A DNA stretch of 64,000 nucleotides from Symsagittifera roscoffensis (Eukaryota > Xenacoelomorpha > Acoela > Convolutidae). The stretch spans positions 38,213,649 to 38,277,648 of the forward strand of contig NC_087068.1 of assembly GCF_963678635.1 (NCBI RefSeq), written 5' to 3'. A program made the translations under genes and the position numbers. Positions 55,101-64,000 of the stretch are shown here, one piece after another; positions within the stretch are counted from its first letter, which is position 1, and each line of letters opens with the position of its first letter. Under the pieces are notes generated by a model that saw only the letters and a list, made by a program, of their open reading frames with translations, did no database searches and was not told the DNA's origin.

Positions 55101-58100
55101 AAGTTCGTGTTATTAAAATGCTAATACAGCCAACTGATTCAAAAGTGGCACCAAACGTTGCATCGTACTATCACACTACGCTCCGCTCGAGTAATGACAA
55201 GAATAGTCGGTTACTGTGGCATCGAATAACAACAGTTTTTCTTAGGAATGGAGTCGCTTTTTATTCGTGGTGTGATTAGAGGATCTGATCGAAAGCCCAA
55301 AACGGAAGCATATTCGAAAAAAAAATACTCAATTGTTATATTCAACACCAGTTTTTCTTGAATAAAAATAAAATATCAAAAACAATTTTTGATTAATTTT
55401 GAAGAAGGCGCTAAGAAAATTTTAGAAGTACTTTTACTGGAGTAAAACTAAATCTTCATGGTTTAACTTGAGTTATAAGAATTAGACTATTATCAGCCTT
55501 TTATATATAAGACCAACTCGCTCGCTTTACTCGCTCGATGAAGTTCGAATGAAGTTCGAATCACAACTGACGGGCTTTAATACGATATATCAACCGACCG
55601 ATTCTGATGATTATTTGTGGTGCCTGAATTTGCATGGGAAAAAATTAGAAAAACAAACCCGAAGAAAAAATTCCACAATAATAAAGATATTCAATTTCAA
55701 GATTATTTGTGGCACCTGTATTTGCTTAAAAACCAAAAAAAAGAACTTAAACACAACCCAAAACCAAGTTCCTCCCCATTTTTCAACCATCATAAGAAAA
55801 TTCGACTTAAAAATTATACCAACCCTACAAGCTGGAGAACAAATAAACAGAGTTGCAACTCGAAATGTCATCTATCAGGCTCTACGCCTGTCCATTGATT
55901 TCTCTTCAGATCAGTCTACTCATTACTACAATCTTTTTCGGACAAATGATTACTGCAGGAAAAAAACGATATCATACTGACCAATAATGTGCACTATAGA
56001 CTCCAGTGACTAGATAGTAGACGATAATTGTGAACACCAGTGCAACCACGTATCCTACACCCCAGAGTCTCGTATGCAGACACAACTTCACGTTCAAGGT
56101 CGCAATCAGAACATGATACACAGCCAGCCCAAACATAGTGTTATCCACATCTGGCATGACTAGATAACACCCATAGAAGGCCACAGCTGCGTGCCATACA
56201 CAGTAGAACATCCATAGAAGAAATGGGGGCCATTGTAGCATTTTATTCTGCGATATGTCTTTGTAGAATGATGGGTACTTGAGGAGTTTCTCAGAGGGGA
56301 CATTCTGCTCCATGATTCCGAACAAGAGGATTGGGGCGGAGGTGAAGAGTACGTTGAAGAAGGTTAGTAGGAAGGAATGGAAGAGAGTTTGACCGGAGAA
56401 AGCACAGTAGAACTGGTACAGTAACTGACAGTTCATGAAGGCCACATTCTAAACAACCACATCAGGTTTAACGATCACATCAAGTCGCTGCAAAGAAACC
56501 TTGAACATTATCGAACGTTTTTACATCAAGTTTATCATGTTTCCATCAAAATTTGAATGGATGTAAAAAAAACTTTGGTTCATCTAACTCCTTGTATTTT
56601 TTACGAACACGAGGTTACAGTTTCAAATTAATTAGTAAAACATAATTTAAGGTTATAATAAGAACCTGAGTCATGGTTCAGGAGAAATTGACACTTTTTA
56701 ATGCAAAGAGTGGGTGCGTGTGTACCTTATAGAAGAAGTATAGCACTAAGATGGAGATTCGGTTGTAGTACCAGTGACCATGGACCAGCAATGCCCTCTG
56801 GAGGAAACAGAAGCGAGCGATGGCATAGTCACTGCAACGCACAGCCTGAAACACAACAAAAAATCGTCATTGATACAAGTAGAAAAAACCAAGAGCATGC
56901 GGCAAAATTTGAAGCGCACAAAAATGAAAATATGAATCATTTTCTTCTCCAATTCATTTCGAATATGAATTAAATTGAGATTCGAGACCTAGGATTCAAT
57001 TAATCTCAATATTATCAATTCGCAGTAAAGACGTGCCTTGGTGCTTGTTAAATTTTGGGAAAAGAAACTTTGAAATGTATTCTCGATGTTTTCGTCAAAT
57101 ACCTGTGTTCCCTCCTTCCCCATTACTCCGATGCCCACATGTGCCTCCTGGATCATGCTCACATCATTGGCCCCATCCCCGATGGCCAGAGTCACCGGCT
57201 TGTCCGGTGAATGACGCACCATACCCACTACCTGAAAAGACAATTTTAGATAGTCATTAGAGCTGATAGTCAATCTTGCATCACCAACAAAAATACTATA
57301 ATTTGAACCAGAGTATTTACATCACATGCCAGAGCCATCCCAAAAAAGCGGTGGCCAAAAATTTTGAAAAAAATTTAAGTATACCAGCAAGCCTGTCTCC
57401 ATTAATCAAGCGGTTCGCAAAAAGTTCATTGTACTGAGCAACCCATGCAAGCGATGAAACTTGAATAAATTGAGTTATTATATAACGCAAATCGGTTTGC
57501 GAAGAAGTTTTTATGAGGCAAGCTATGCATTCAAGCGATGCTACTCTTAAATACTTCAAGGTATTTCGGCTTGAACAAATCCTCAAATCTTTTCTGAGCA
57601 AACCATTCGAATGATTCAGAATTTGAAATTCGCAAAGAATATCTACTAAGTAAGCTATTAAAGCGACGAAACTTTGAAGCAATTTAAATCATTTCAAAGA
57701 GCGAATCGGCTCGAGAAAAATAAACATTTTCTAAGCAAACTAATAAAGCAATGAAAACTTGAAATAAATGGAAGCTTATATTTTATAGCTCGGAGGGTTT
57801 CGCAAAAAAAATCTGAAGCTATTCACGAAAACTAATGAAGTGATAAAAATTGGAAGTATTCCAAGTTATTCTATAGACCAAATCGGTTAGCATTAATTAA
57901 AATTTTCTAAGTAAGCTATCAAAGCGATGAAGCTTCGAAAAAATTCAAATTAATTCATAGAAAGAATCGGAGGCTAAAAGTTTAAACTTTTCTAAGGAAG
58001 AAGTTTGAGTGATGAAATTTTACAAAATTTCAATGTTTTCATTGAGCAATTCGGCTTGCAAGAAAAAAGAAGTTTTGCTAAACAAGCTATTGAAGCAATA

Positions 58101-61100
58101 GAAGTTTAAAATATTTCAAAGTTGTTTTCATAGTTTGGATTGCGTTGCGAGAAAGTAAAACTTAGTCAAGCAAGCAACTAAAATGACGGAACTAAGTATG
58201 TCAGTTTTTTTCATAGCTTAGATTGCTTCGCATCACAAATATAGTCTTTCAAGCAAGCTACTGAAGTGATGAAACTTCGAAAACGATAAGCTATTACATT
58301 TTTTTAATTTGTGACTTTTTTTTCATGAAACCTCGAAATCTAGAACATTCTTGGCATTCGCTTAACCACTGAGCCCAGATAATTTTTTTCAAATTTTACA
58401 CTCGACAAAATTAAAACGTTGAGTTCAATTAAACACTGCGTAAAGAGCATTGCGTCTGTTAAAAGATCTTTAGGGGCGAAAACGCAGGGTCTTCTACCTG
58501 TTGATGCTCTTAGATAGGCTGTAATCAATGGACTTAATTGATTTAGTTCTATGAATTTGTACAAAAAGATTTAATTTTGTAATGCCCAGAGGAATATGAA
58601 GGAGGCGTCTCTCATGCTGAAGGGACCGAATGTTGAAAATTTAATTTCCAATAATTTCAGCCAATTAGTATTGAGTATTCAAACATCTCAAAGAAATCAC
58701 GAAAAACACCATATAGCAAACAATTTCAGGCCAATAAAAAGAATATTGACAGATTAGAAAATGAGCAGATTGAAGATACATGGTTTTTGAATCATTGCCA
58801 TATCACAAACGCTTTGCAAAATTAAAACAAAATTTTTCTTAGCAAGTAAATTTAAAAAAATTATGGAAAATAATACATACAATTATTGAAAAGGCAAGCT
58901 ATATTTCATGCTGTGCGAATTCTGACTTCGGTTCAGTGCAAAAACCATTCAGCGGGTAGGAACTTATACTGATTCGGATTGGTTGAAAATTTTCAATCAT
59001 TCGGTCTCTCCATCGTGAGAACAGCCCCCGAATATAAATTTAAATAACAAATCTCAATGACTTGATACACAGATCAATTGTCGACAAAATAACCTGATAT
59101 CTGAAAGCCCATTTTCGGGGGACGCCAGTACTTTTTCAAAAATTTGAACACACAAGCAGAAGCAAAAAAAAAATAACCGATAACGCTACTGGGAAAAACT
59201 GAATGAGTAAAACTTTGAGTCTACAAACTTTCGTAAGTGACACACGCCAATTATGACGCATTAGCAGTTTCAGTCAACTTGCAAAAAAAATAATCTTACC
59301 AACTAACATGCCTCGAGTTATAGAGCAGTCTATGGAGCAGTATGAACATAAAAAATTAAATGTAATAAATATAAAATATATATTTTTTTAATTTGAGACT
59401 TTTTTTTGTGAAATCATCCCCGCACGCCATATCACAAAAACGAAGTGATAAATTTCGCTCCTAGAAACAAATCAGTTATGGCAATTAAGCTTGCTTCAAC
59501 CAACTTGGAACGATTTCAATGACGGATTAAATCTCCGCTTAAGCATTAATAGCGCGAAATACATCGCGCGTTAATTGTCCCAAATTTTAAGCCCCCATAA
59601 CTTTACAAAAAGGATCACAGGTGAAATATCTTTCCAAACTTGAGCTCAAGGCAACAAATACTTTTTGAATTATATTTAAAAAATCCGGTCAAAATGGCTG
59701 GTTAAAAAGTCGAAATTTGTCTGAAGAAAAAACCACCCCGAGCACAAATATTCTGTTACTTTCGTTACGAAAGTCGGCACAATAATAGCCTGTGTTAATA
59801 TCTTTAGCATTGGCTGTACTTAATAGCTGGTTATTGATCAAAATAAAATACTTTAAAAATGAACACATTTTATCGCAAAAAAAATAAATTTACCAACTAA
59901 CATGCCTCGAGTTATAGAGCAGTCTATGGAGCAGTATGAACATAAAAAATTAAATGTAATAAATATAAAATATATATTTTTTTTAATTTGAGACTTTTTT
60001 TTGTGAAATCATCCCCGCACGCCATATCACAAAAACGAAGTGATAAATTTCGCTCCTAGAAACAAATCAGTTATGGCAATTAAGCTTGCTTCAACCAACT
60101 TGGAACGATTTCAATGACGGATTAAATCTCCGCTTAAGCATTAATAGCGCGAAATATATCGCGCGTTAATTGTCCCAAATTTTAAACCCCCATAACTTTA
60201 CAAAAAGGATCACAGGTGAAATATCTTTCCAAACTTGAGCTCAAGGCAACAAATACTTTTTGAATTATATTTAAAAAATCCGGTCAAAATGGCTGGTTAA
60301 AAAGTCGAAATTTGTCTGAAGAAAAAACCACCCCGAGCACAAATATTCTGTTACTTTCGTTACGAAAGTCGGCACAATAATAGTCTGTGTTAATATCTTT
60401 AGCATTGGCTGTACTTAATAGCTGGTTATTGATCAAAATAAAATACTTTAAAAATGAACACATTTTATCGCAAAAATATTTGCGTCGCAACAATATTTGT
60501 GACTTCGGTCGGAAAAAAAGATAGTTCATACTATAACACAAGCTTTGCTAGTGTAATCAGCCCAGCCCGAAACTCTTTCTTCGGGTCATTCTAAAAAATG
60601 AGGTATCCATATTTTGATTTCATCAAATTTGAATATCAGTGAGCAAAAGCTTAAAACACATAGCTTACTTCACTCTTCTGCAGAGGAGATAGTCTGCAGC
60701 AGAGCACTGCGTCACATCTGAGTGCTATTGCGAGGAACAGGTCCTTGTTCACTTTGTCCTTCAGAGTCTGGGCGAGGGACTGGCCATCCACGACTATCGC
60801 TAACTTCTCTCCTCTGTCTTCAGCCTCCGCAGTGCTAGAGAGAAACAAGACACGAATCAAAAATGGGCAACATCGCCGACAGACTCAAAGTCACCATTAA
60901 TGTAAAACGGTGACATGAACTAGAAAGCACACTCACATGTTATTGATCTGTTCAAGGGCCTCCCTGCAGTTGGCTTCATCGTCTTGATACAACAGAGACA
61001 ATTCCCTCATTCCCCTTTTGAAATGTCGGCAGGAGTAGCTGATGTTACGTGCAGTCTCTATCTTGTCACCTGTCAGAATCCACACCTGAAAACGAAAAAT

Positions 61101-63310
61101 CATTTTTAGAAGCGGAATTCGACCATTAAATGGTTCTTAAATGTACCTTGGGCGTAAAACAACTTAGTTGTATGAAAAAGTGGGAAAATTGCCAGTCGGC
61201 TAGCAATGAGATCCAAACACATATTTAGCTTACTAAACCTTCTTCCAGTTGACATCATGCGTGGCAAAATCATTCATAAACATTTTTTAGTATGATTAAA
61301 AACTCAGCTATAAAAAACTAAATAAGACAGCCATAGACAGTCGGAACTGAGTCAAAATGAATGCAAAACAAAAAACCAACTTAATTTTTGAAAAAAACTT
61401 CAAAGAGAAAACATATGGCATACGGAATTTAAAAACATATGATTTAAAAAACTTATGATTCACACTTTTTTGATAAAAAAATCTTCCAATTTGAAAAAAA
61501 ACTAGATCAATAGGTAAACTTTTTATTCTGGTGGTATCTTGAAAATATACTTTCGAAACCCTTTTTTCGTGACCTTAACACTTTCTCGAACGGATTTTGC
61601 TTTCATTTTAAAAACAGAAATGACCTGAACTTAAAAAGAAATCAAACCCCGAAACAAGCTGGCCACTTTTTCTCAAAAATATATAGACCTCAGGTGACTA
61701 TGACAATTTTCGAAATTTTTTGTCGACTTTTTCTTAGGTCGACCAAATTAATTTTTCAAGCTCTGCCAAAGCACTAAAAAGTCCCTGTTTTGGCCAAAAT
61801 TTCTTCGCCGCAGGCATAAGTTTGAATAAAAAAATGCGTTTTTTCGGCGCCCGCTCACCCCTCAATATTAGTATATATTGGCGCCAAAGGCGCCTTTAGA
61901 AAAATTTCAGGGTCCGTCACCGAAAACGGATATCTCAAAACAGTGCAAAGAGGGGACCCTTTAAAAATATTAAAAAATAGAAAGCTTTGTTGTAAATAGT
62001 GACTTTTACATGGTCTCTAGAAAATATAGACTTCCAAAAAATTATAGACCAAGTGGCCAGCCTGCCCCGAAAAATCAAATTTGAGAGTGAATAAATTCAA
62101 AGATTTTTTCCTGAAAAAAAGTGATAGAATCATCACGACCTTTAAAAGAGTCTTCATTATTTTCATTGGCTCTTAGAAACTTATGAGCAAAATGCTCTTC
62201 GAATCTCAAACTCAAGCGTTTTATGAGACTTTTTTTGTAAAAAATTACTCAATTTCGGAAAACTAAAAAAAAATCAGAACACACTTAAGAAACAAATTTG
62301 AACGCAAGCAAAAATTCTCACAAAAAATTCAATTTGGTTATGCCTTTCCTCAACACTTAAAAGGCATATGACTTATTTGGAGAAAAAATCTGGATGTTGA
62401 AACAGAGGTCTTCAGATATATCTCAGTGTTCTGAATCCCCAAACCTTCATTCAAGTTCTTTTTAGATAGTTTGCTCTGTTTAGTTAGTTTTATCGTACAG
62501 AACTGTACTTCTTAGTCCTGATTCCTTAAATATAAAAGAATAAATGATAATTCAGCCAAAAATCAATTAAGTTTTCTGGTCCGAAATATTTGGGTTGAGG
62601 ACTAGAAAATTAGACAAGCAAATTAGACAACCGTAAAATAATTGAATTTAGTCGATGACTTTGTTAATTTAGACAATAAGAACTGGGCCAACAAAATTTA
62701 TGTTTAGAATGAAGTTTCACAAACAAAAAAAGTATATTATCACAGAACTGATCAAACCACAGTTCTCACAACACAATTCGCACAACATTAAATCGAAGTC
62801 TAAAACTTTTTTGAATTGCTTAAATTATACAATTGTGACATGCAGTTATTTTCTGATCGTCTAATTTGCTAGTCGTCTAATTTCCTAAACCCCATATTCG
62901 GGATCACATCTAATGAAACAGCCCTAATTTTGTATATACAACTTTCTAATATATCTGCCTATAATTTACTTTGATTCCTGCATGTCTCAGGTACTCTATC
63001 GTTTCTGGAACTTGGTCCTGCAACTGGTCCTCCACAGCCGTAGCACCTATACACGTCAGACCTGTCTCTATATGATCAAAAGCCACTTCCAGCAACTTCT
63101 CCCTATCTTCTAATGCTGTCTTCGCTTTGTTCAGGCAGCTGTTGATGTCTTCGAACTGTGCTCGGCTTAGTTTCTTCTCGGCTATCACTAGTGTCCGAAG
63201 ACCTTCTTCGGCGTACATGTTCACGTGATGAAGCACAGTGTCTCTTGGTCCGGCTATACATCTATTCAGTACTGCGGTTTCAGCGCCCTTACAAAGTAGT
63301 GTCATTTCAC
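52085..63310 (-). CDS. ATP11: P4-ATPase phospholipid flippase, ATP11 type (3' nine exons)
   Basis: Exons at 62970-63310, 60937-61085, 60669-60834, 57103-57231, 56726-56845, 55982-56448, 54080-54257, 52415-52816 and 52085-52136 join in consistent phases. They give a continuous P4-ATPase C-terminal half. Family knowledge: these pumps move aminophospholipids from the outer to the inner leaflet, usually with a CDC50 partner. Seen here: KGAE of the nucleotide-binding domain, TGDK, GDGANDV, and membrane segments M5-M10. Sequence such as [10 protein letters not shown] followed by KNKMLQW-like spacing, and the form of the M8-M10 region, resemble class 6 (ATP11A/B/C) rather than ATP8 or ATP9/10. The DKTG phosphorylation site, actuator domain and M1-M4 must be encoded to the right of the window. 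The C-terminal end is probably incomplete too. Confidence 0.87.
52415..52816 (-). CDS. ATP11: ATP11-type flippase exon h: cytoplasmic tail
   Basis: 134 codons, phase 0 at both ends, acceptor TTTAATTTTTTAG, donor GTAATT. Encodes a basic start ([12 protein letters not shown]) and a Ser/Thr/Asn-rich hydrophilic tail ([38 protein letters not shown]) ending [10 protein letters not shown]. No domain is recognised; many Ser/Thr could be phosphorylated. The assignment to this gene rests on position, phase and GC content, since P4-ATPase tails are poorly conserved. Confidence 0.75.
53790..53976 (-). mobile_element. hAT-like family member, truncated
   Basis: Reading on the minus strand from 53976: CAGGCGCGGATCTAGGAA, TTTCTCGAGGGGG, then TTAGGTCGACCAAATTG and TTTCTGCGCCGCAG, parallel to the left half of the copy at 19804. 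The other end is lost. It sits in a flippase intron. Confidence 0.65.
54080..54257 (-). CDS. ATP11: ATP11-type flippase exon g: M9-M10
   Basis: Acceptor CATCTTTCGCAG, donor GTAAGT. One base completes the Trp codon of exon f; ends in phase 0. Encodes [20 protein letters not shown] (M9) and a second hydrophobic run [20 protein letters not shown] (M10). The TPDLVAK corresponds to the LPD motif after M10 in this family. A basic segment [12 protein letters not shown] begins the cytoplasmic tail. Confidence 0.9.
54690..54743. other. Short perfect hairpin
   Basis: CCGGAGGGTAACG (54690-54702) and its exact complement CGTTACCCTCCGG (54731-54743) enclose a 28-base loop that itself contains TTTCGA and TCGAAC, which can extend the stem. 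It lies in a flippase intron. It could be a relic of an inverted-repeat element or a structured RNA; nothing more can be said. Confidence 0.6.
55982..56448 (-). CDS. ATP11: ATP11-type flippase exon f: M5-M8
   Basis: The acceptor GGTTGTTTAG precedes AAT (Asn of the K-N pair). The donor is taken as GTCAGT at 55976-55981, giving phase 2, because this joins correctly to the next exon; reading on instead gives a stop within three codons. Encodes [44 protein letters not shown] and the hydrophobic stretch around [18 protein letters not shown]. At least three membrane segments are evident. Confidence 0.9.
56726..56845 (-). CDS. ATP11: ATP11-type flippase exon e: entry to M5
   Basis: 40 codons, phase 0 at both ends, acceptor TTGTGTTTCAG, donor GTACAC. 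Encodes [16 protein letters not shown] (the SDYAI-x-F motif) and [20 protein letters not shown], the VHGH-x-Y-x-R segment before and within M5, ending in FYK. Confidence 0.94.
57103..57231 (-). CDS. ATP11: ATP11-type flippase exon d: GDGANDV hinge
   Basis: 43 codons, phase 0 at both ends, acceptor TTGTCTTTTCAG, donor GTATTT. Encodes [20 protein letters not shown] followed by [10 protein letters not shown]. The two Asp of GDGANDV coordinate magnesium in P-type ATPases. The preceding intron (3.4 kb) is full of repeats. Confidence 0.95.
57440..58290. repeat. Minisatellite, about 85-bp unit, in a flippase intron
   Basis: A core like CAAGCTATTAAAGCGATGAA recurs near 57449, 57534, 57663, 57744, 57838, 57924, 58008, 58094, 58180 and 58266, spaced 81-94 bp except one interval of about 130. 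Each unit also has TTCATAG and an ATCGGCTTGC-like block. The units are strongly diverged. The sequence is unrelated to the array at 14640-17383 although the period is similar. Confidence 0.85.
59368..59785 (-). mobile_element. ACTTTCG/AACGCGCGA dispersed repeat, copy 2
   Basis: Inverted relative to 21810-22290, with the same block order: GGCGTGCGGGGATGATTT, AACGCGCGATGTATTTCGCG, GATATTTCACCTGTGATC, TGTGCTCGGGGTGG and ACTTTCGTAACGAAAGT when read on the minus strand. Confidence 0.75.
59962..60382 (-). mobile_element. ACTTTCG/AACGCGCGA dispersed repeat, copy 3
   Basis: The duplicate of copy 2 created by the 594-bp tandem duplication and not an independent insertion. The palindromic block reads CGCGATATATTTCGCG here against CGCGATGTATTTCGCG in copy 2. 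Confidence 0.75.
60669..60834 (-). CDS. ATP11: ATP11-type flippase exon c: phosphorylation domain
   Basis: Acceptor TTTCTCTCTAG, donor GTAAGC. Completes the split codon from exon b and ends in phase 0. Encodes [15 protein letters not shown] and [16 protein letters not shown], the conserved DG-x-L and CCR-x-x-PLQK motifs of P4-ATPases. Confidence 0.93.
60937..61085 (-). CDS. ATP11: ATP11-type flippase exon b: TGDK motif
   Basis: Acceptor TTTTCGTTTTCAG, donor GTGAGT. Phase 0 in, phase 2 out. Encodes [16 protein letters not shown] with the conserved Thr-Gly-Asp of the phosphorylation domain, then the variable segment [20 protein letters not shown]. The following intron is only about 102 bp. Confidence 0.93.
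61086..62969 (-). other. Flippase intron between exons a and b
   Basis: 1884 bp, holding the hAT-like fragment at 61711-61960 and otherwise AT-rich sequence with A-tracts. No nested gene seen. Confidence 0.6.
61711..61960 (+). mobile_element. hAT-like family fragment in a flippase intron
   Basis: GTCGACTTTTTCTTAGGTCG, CAAGCTCTGCCAAAGCACT, TTCGCCGCAGGC, TTGGCGCCAAAGGCGCCTTT and ACGGATATCTCAAAACAGTG follow the order of the copy at 19804-20209. The terminal CAGGGGCGGATC-type ends are missing. Confidence 0.65.
62970..63310 (-). CDS. ATP11: ATP11-type flippase exon a: nucleotide-binding domain end
   Basis: Acceptor TTGTATTCTAG, donor GTAAAT. Enters in phase 1, leaves in phase 0. Encodes [13 protein letters not shown] (the KGA motif that contacts the nucleotide), [19 protein letters not shown], and [20 protein letters not shown], the end of the nucleotide-binding domain leading back into the phosphorylation domain. 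The last codons AGIK join directly to VWILTGDK of the next exon, across an 1884-bp intron. Confidence 0.92.
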
Positions 63311-63850
63311 CTAGAATACAATATTAACTATTTTCAGCTGACTTAAGCGTGTGCCAAATGTTAAAAAAATACATGTCATCGAACAACTCAAATCTCAAGA
63401 TTTGGAAATCTCAGGAATGTTGATATGCACTTTAGTTGACCAATTTTGTTCCCCGTAGCTTCAAAATTTTAACATGATTCATAAATTACATACATGGCGA
63501 AGTTCTAGTCAGTCCGCATGGACAACAACAAAAAAAATAAAAAGCTTATTTTTTCCACGTCGAAAAATGCAGAAGCGCTCGACACAGCGATGTCCAAATA
63601 TAACATCACACCATACAAAAGCAACATAGATTTTACATGAGACGAAGCTGATCTTCAAAACACAAGTAAAAAGTAGGTCTAAAAAACGAAAAACTGAAGT
63701 GAAATGAGGGGAAAAAGCCTTGAAAAACTTTTCCAATGGGCCGAAATATAACCCCTGACATTGCTTGAAAATTATCCAAAATTAGCTACCAATTAAGCAG
63801 CTACAATTTCCATTACACTCGGTTTTGTTACATTGATTTACTGCGCTCGC
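63311..63850. other. Flippase intron upstream of exon a, no exon seen
   Basis: AT-rich. The 75-codon minus-strand frame at 63509-63736 is Phe/Cys-rich and has no P4-ATPase similarity, so it is not taken as an exon. Confidence 0.5.
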
Positions 63851-63958
63851 GGACTAAATCCCCCAGGATAAAATCACCCAGGATAAAATCCCACCGGATA
63901 TAATGCCCCAGGACTAAATCCCCCAGAGGACCAAATCCCCCTAAGACAAAATCCCCCA
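63851..63958. repeat. 15-bp minisatellite, about 7 units
   Basis: Units of GGACTAAATCCCCCA and GGATAAAATCCCCCA start at 63851, 63866, 63881, 63896 and 63911, then two slightly longer units follow. It may extend in related form beyond the window. No coding signal. Confidence 0.9.
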
Positions 63959-64000
63959 TATTTTATTCACTATAATGGAAATCAAACTGTACACATTATA

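Larger units (their letters stand above)
59281..60470. repeat. 594-bp tandem duplication in a flippase intron
   Basis: 59281-59874 and 59875-60470 are nearly identical head to tail with an offset of 594 bp (for example AACTAACATG at 59301 and 59895). Only a few substitutions and an extra T in a T-tract separate them. The junction lies in GCAAAAA, present at both unit ends. Each unit carries one copy of the ACTTTCG/AACGCGCGA dispersed repeat. Confidence 0.93.

Noticed and set aside
54258-55981. Suspected missing exon between flippase exons f and g
   Set aside because: Using the GTCAGT donor, the W codon is completed exactly and the M8-M9 spacing agrees with the ATP11 type, so no exon is missing.
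1-64000. CRISPR array, operons or prophage
   Set aside because: The repeats are minisatellites and transposon repeats of a eukaryotic genome; there are no spacers of regular length or cas-like genes.

Overview
The window is a piece of an AT-rich nuclear genome from an invertebrate animal. The evidence is GT-AG introns with conserved phases, C-type lectin domain exons, a class-6 P4-ATPase (ATP11-type flippase), BEL/Pao and Ty3/gypsy LTR elements, an APE-type LINE and many small inverted-repeat DNA elements. I cannot name the species or phylum. No bacterial or phage genes are present, and I see no CRISPR array or RNA gene. Two runs of exactly 200 N (17384-17583 and 49769-49968) are assembly gaps of conventional size.

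Layout. 1-13530 is a composite mobile region. Element X has an imperfect inverted repeat with about 1.2-kb arms (60-2575), a 0.8-kb spacer and an array of short TTAATACATTGGGA-like repeats. It was invaded by a Ty3/gypsy element with 213-bp LTRs and a 5-bp target duplication. A 3.07-kb segment spanning flank, LTR, gag and part of pol was then duplicated in tandem. At 13808-14221 (minus) lies the last exon of an unrecognised acidic, Ser-rich protein. 14640-17383 is a diverged minisatellite of about 83-bp units, ending at gap 1.

17717-24037 (plus) holds exons of a predicted membrane receptor: two C-type lectin domains, each in one symmetric phase-1 exon, and a last exon with a stalk and a C-terminal transmembrane helix. 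The intron between them is packed with short DNA elements. 24838-38396 is a dead BEL/Pao element. Its 5' LTR is split by a 2.3-kb DNA element, and flank, LTR and gag were tandemly duplicated (4.15 kb). 40.6-44.9 kb is a decayed LINE on the minus strand. 44983-45712 is a near-perfect foldback element. 47915-49768 is a second, inverted copy of element X whose sequence stops at a gap beside the loop of its inverted repeat.

52085-63310 (minus) contains the 3' nine exons of an ATP11-type flippase, covering part of the nucleotide-binding domain, the TGDK and GDGANDV hinge motifs, M5-M10 and a cytoplasmic tail. Its 5' exons lie beyond the right edge. Its introns carry an 85-bp minisatellite, a 594-bp tandem duplication and several elements also seen around the lectin gene.

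The strongest unexplained signals are the large foldback element X and the recurrence of partial tandem duplications. Three independent examples occur, two involving LTR elements, all with little or no homology at the junction. These duplications need checking against raw reads before being accepted as biology.
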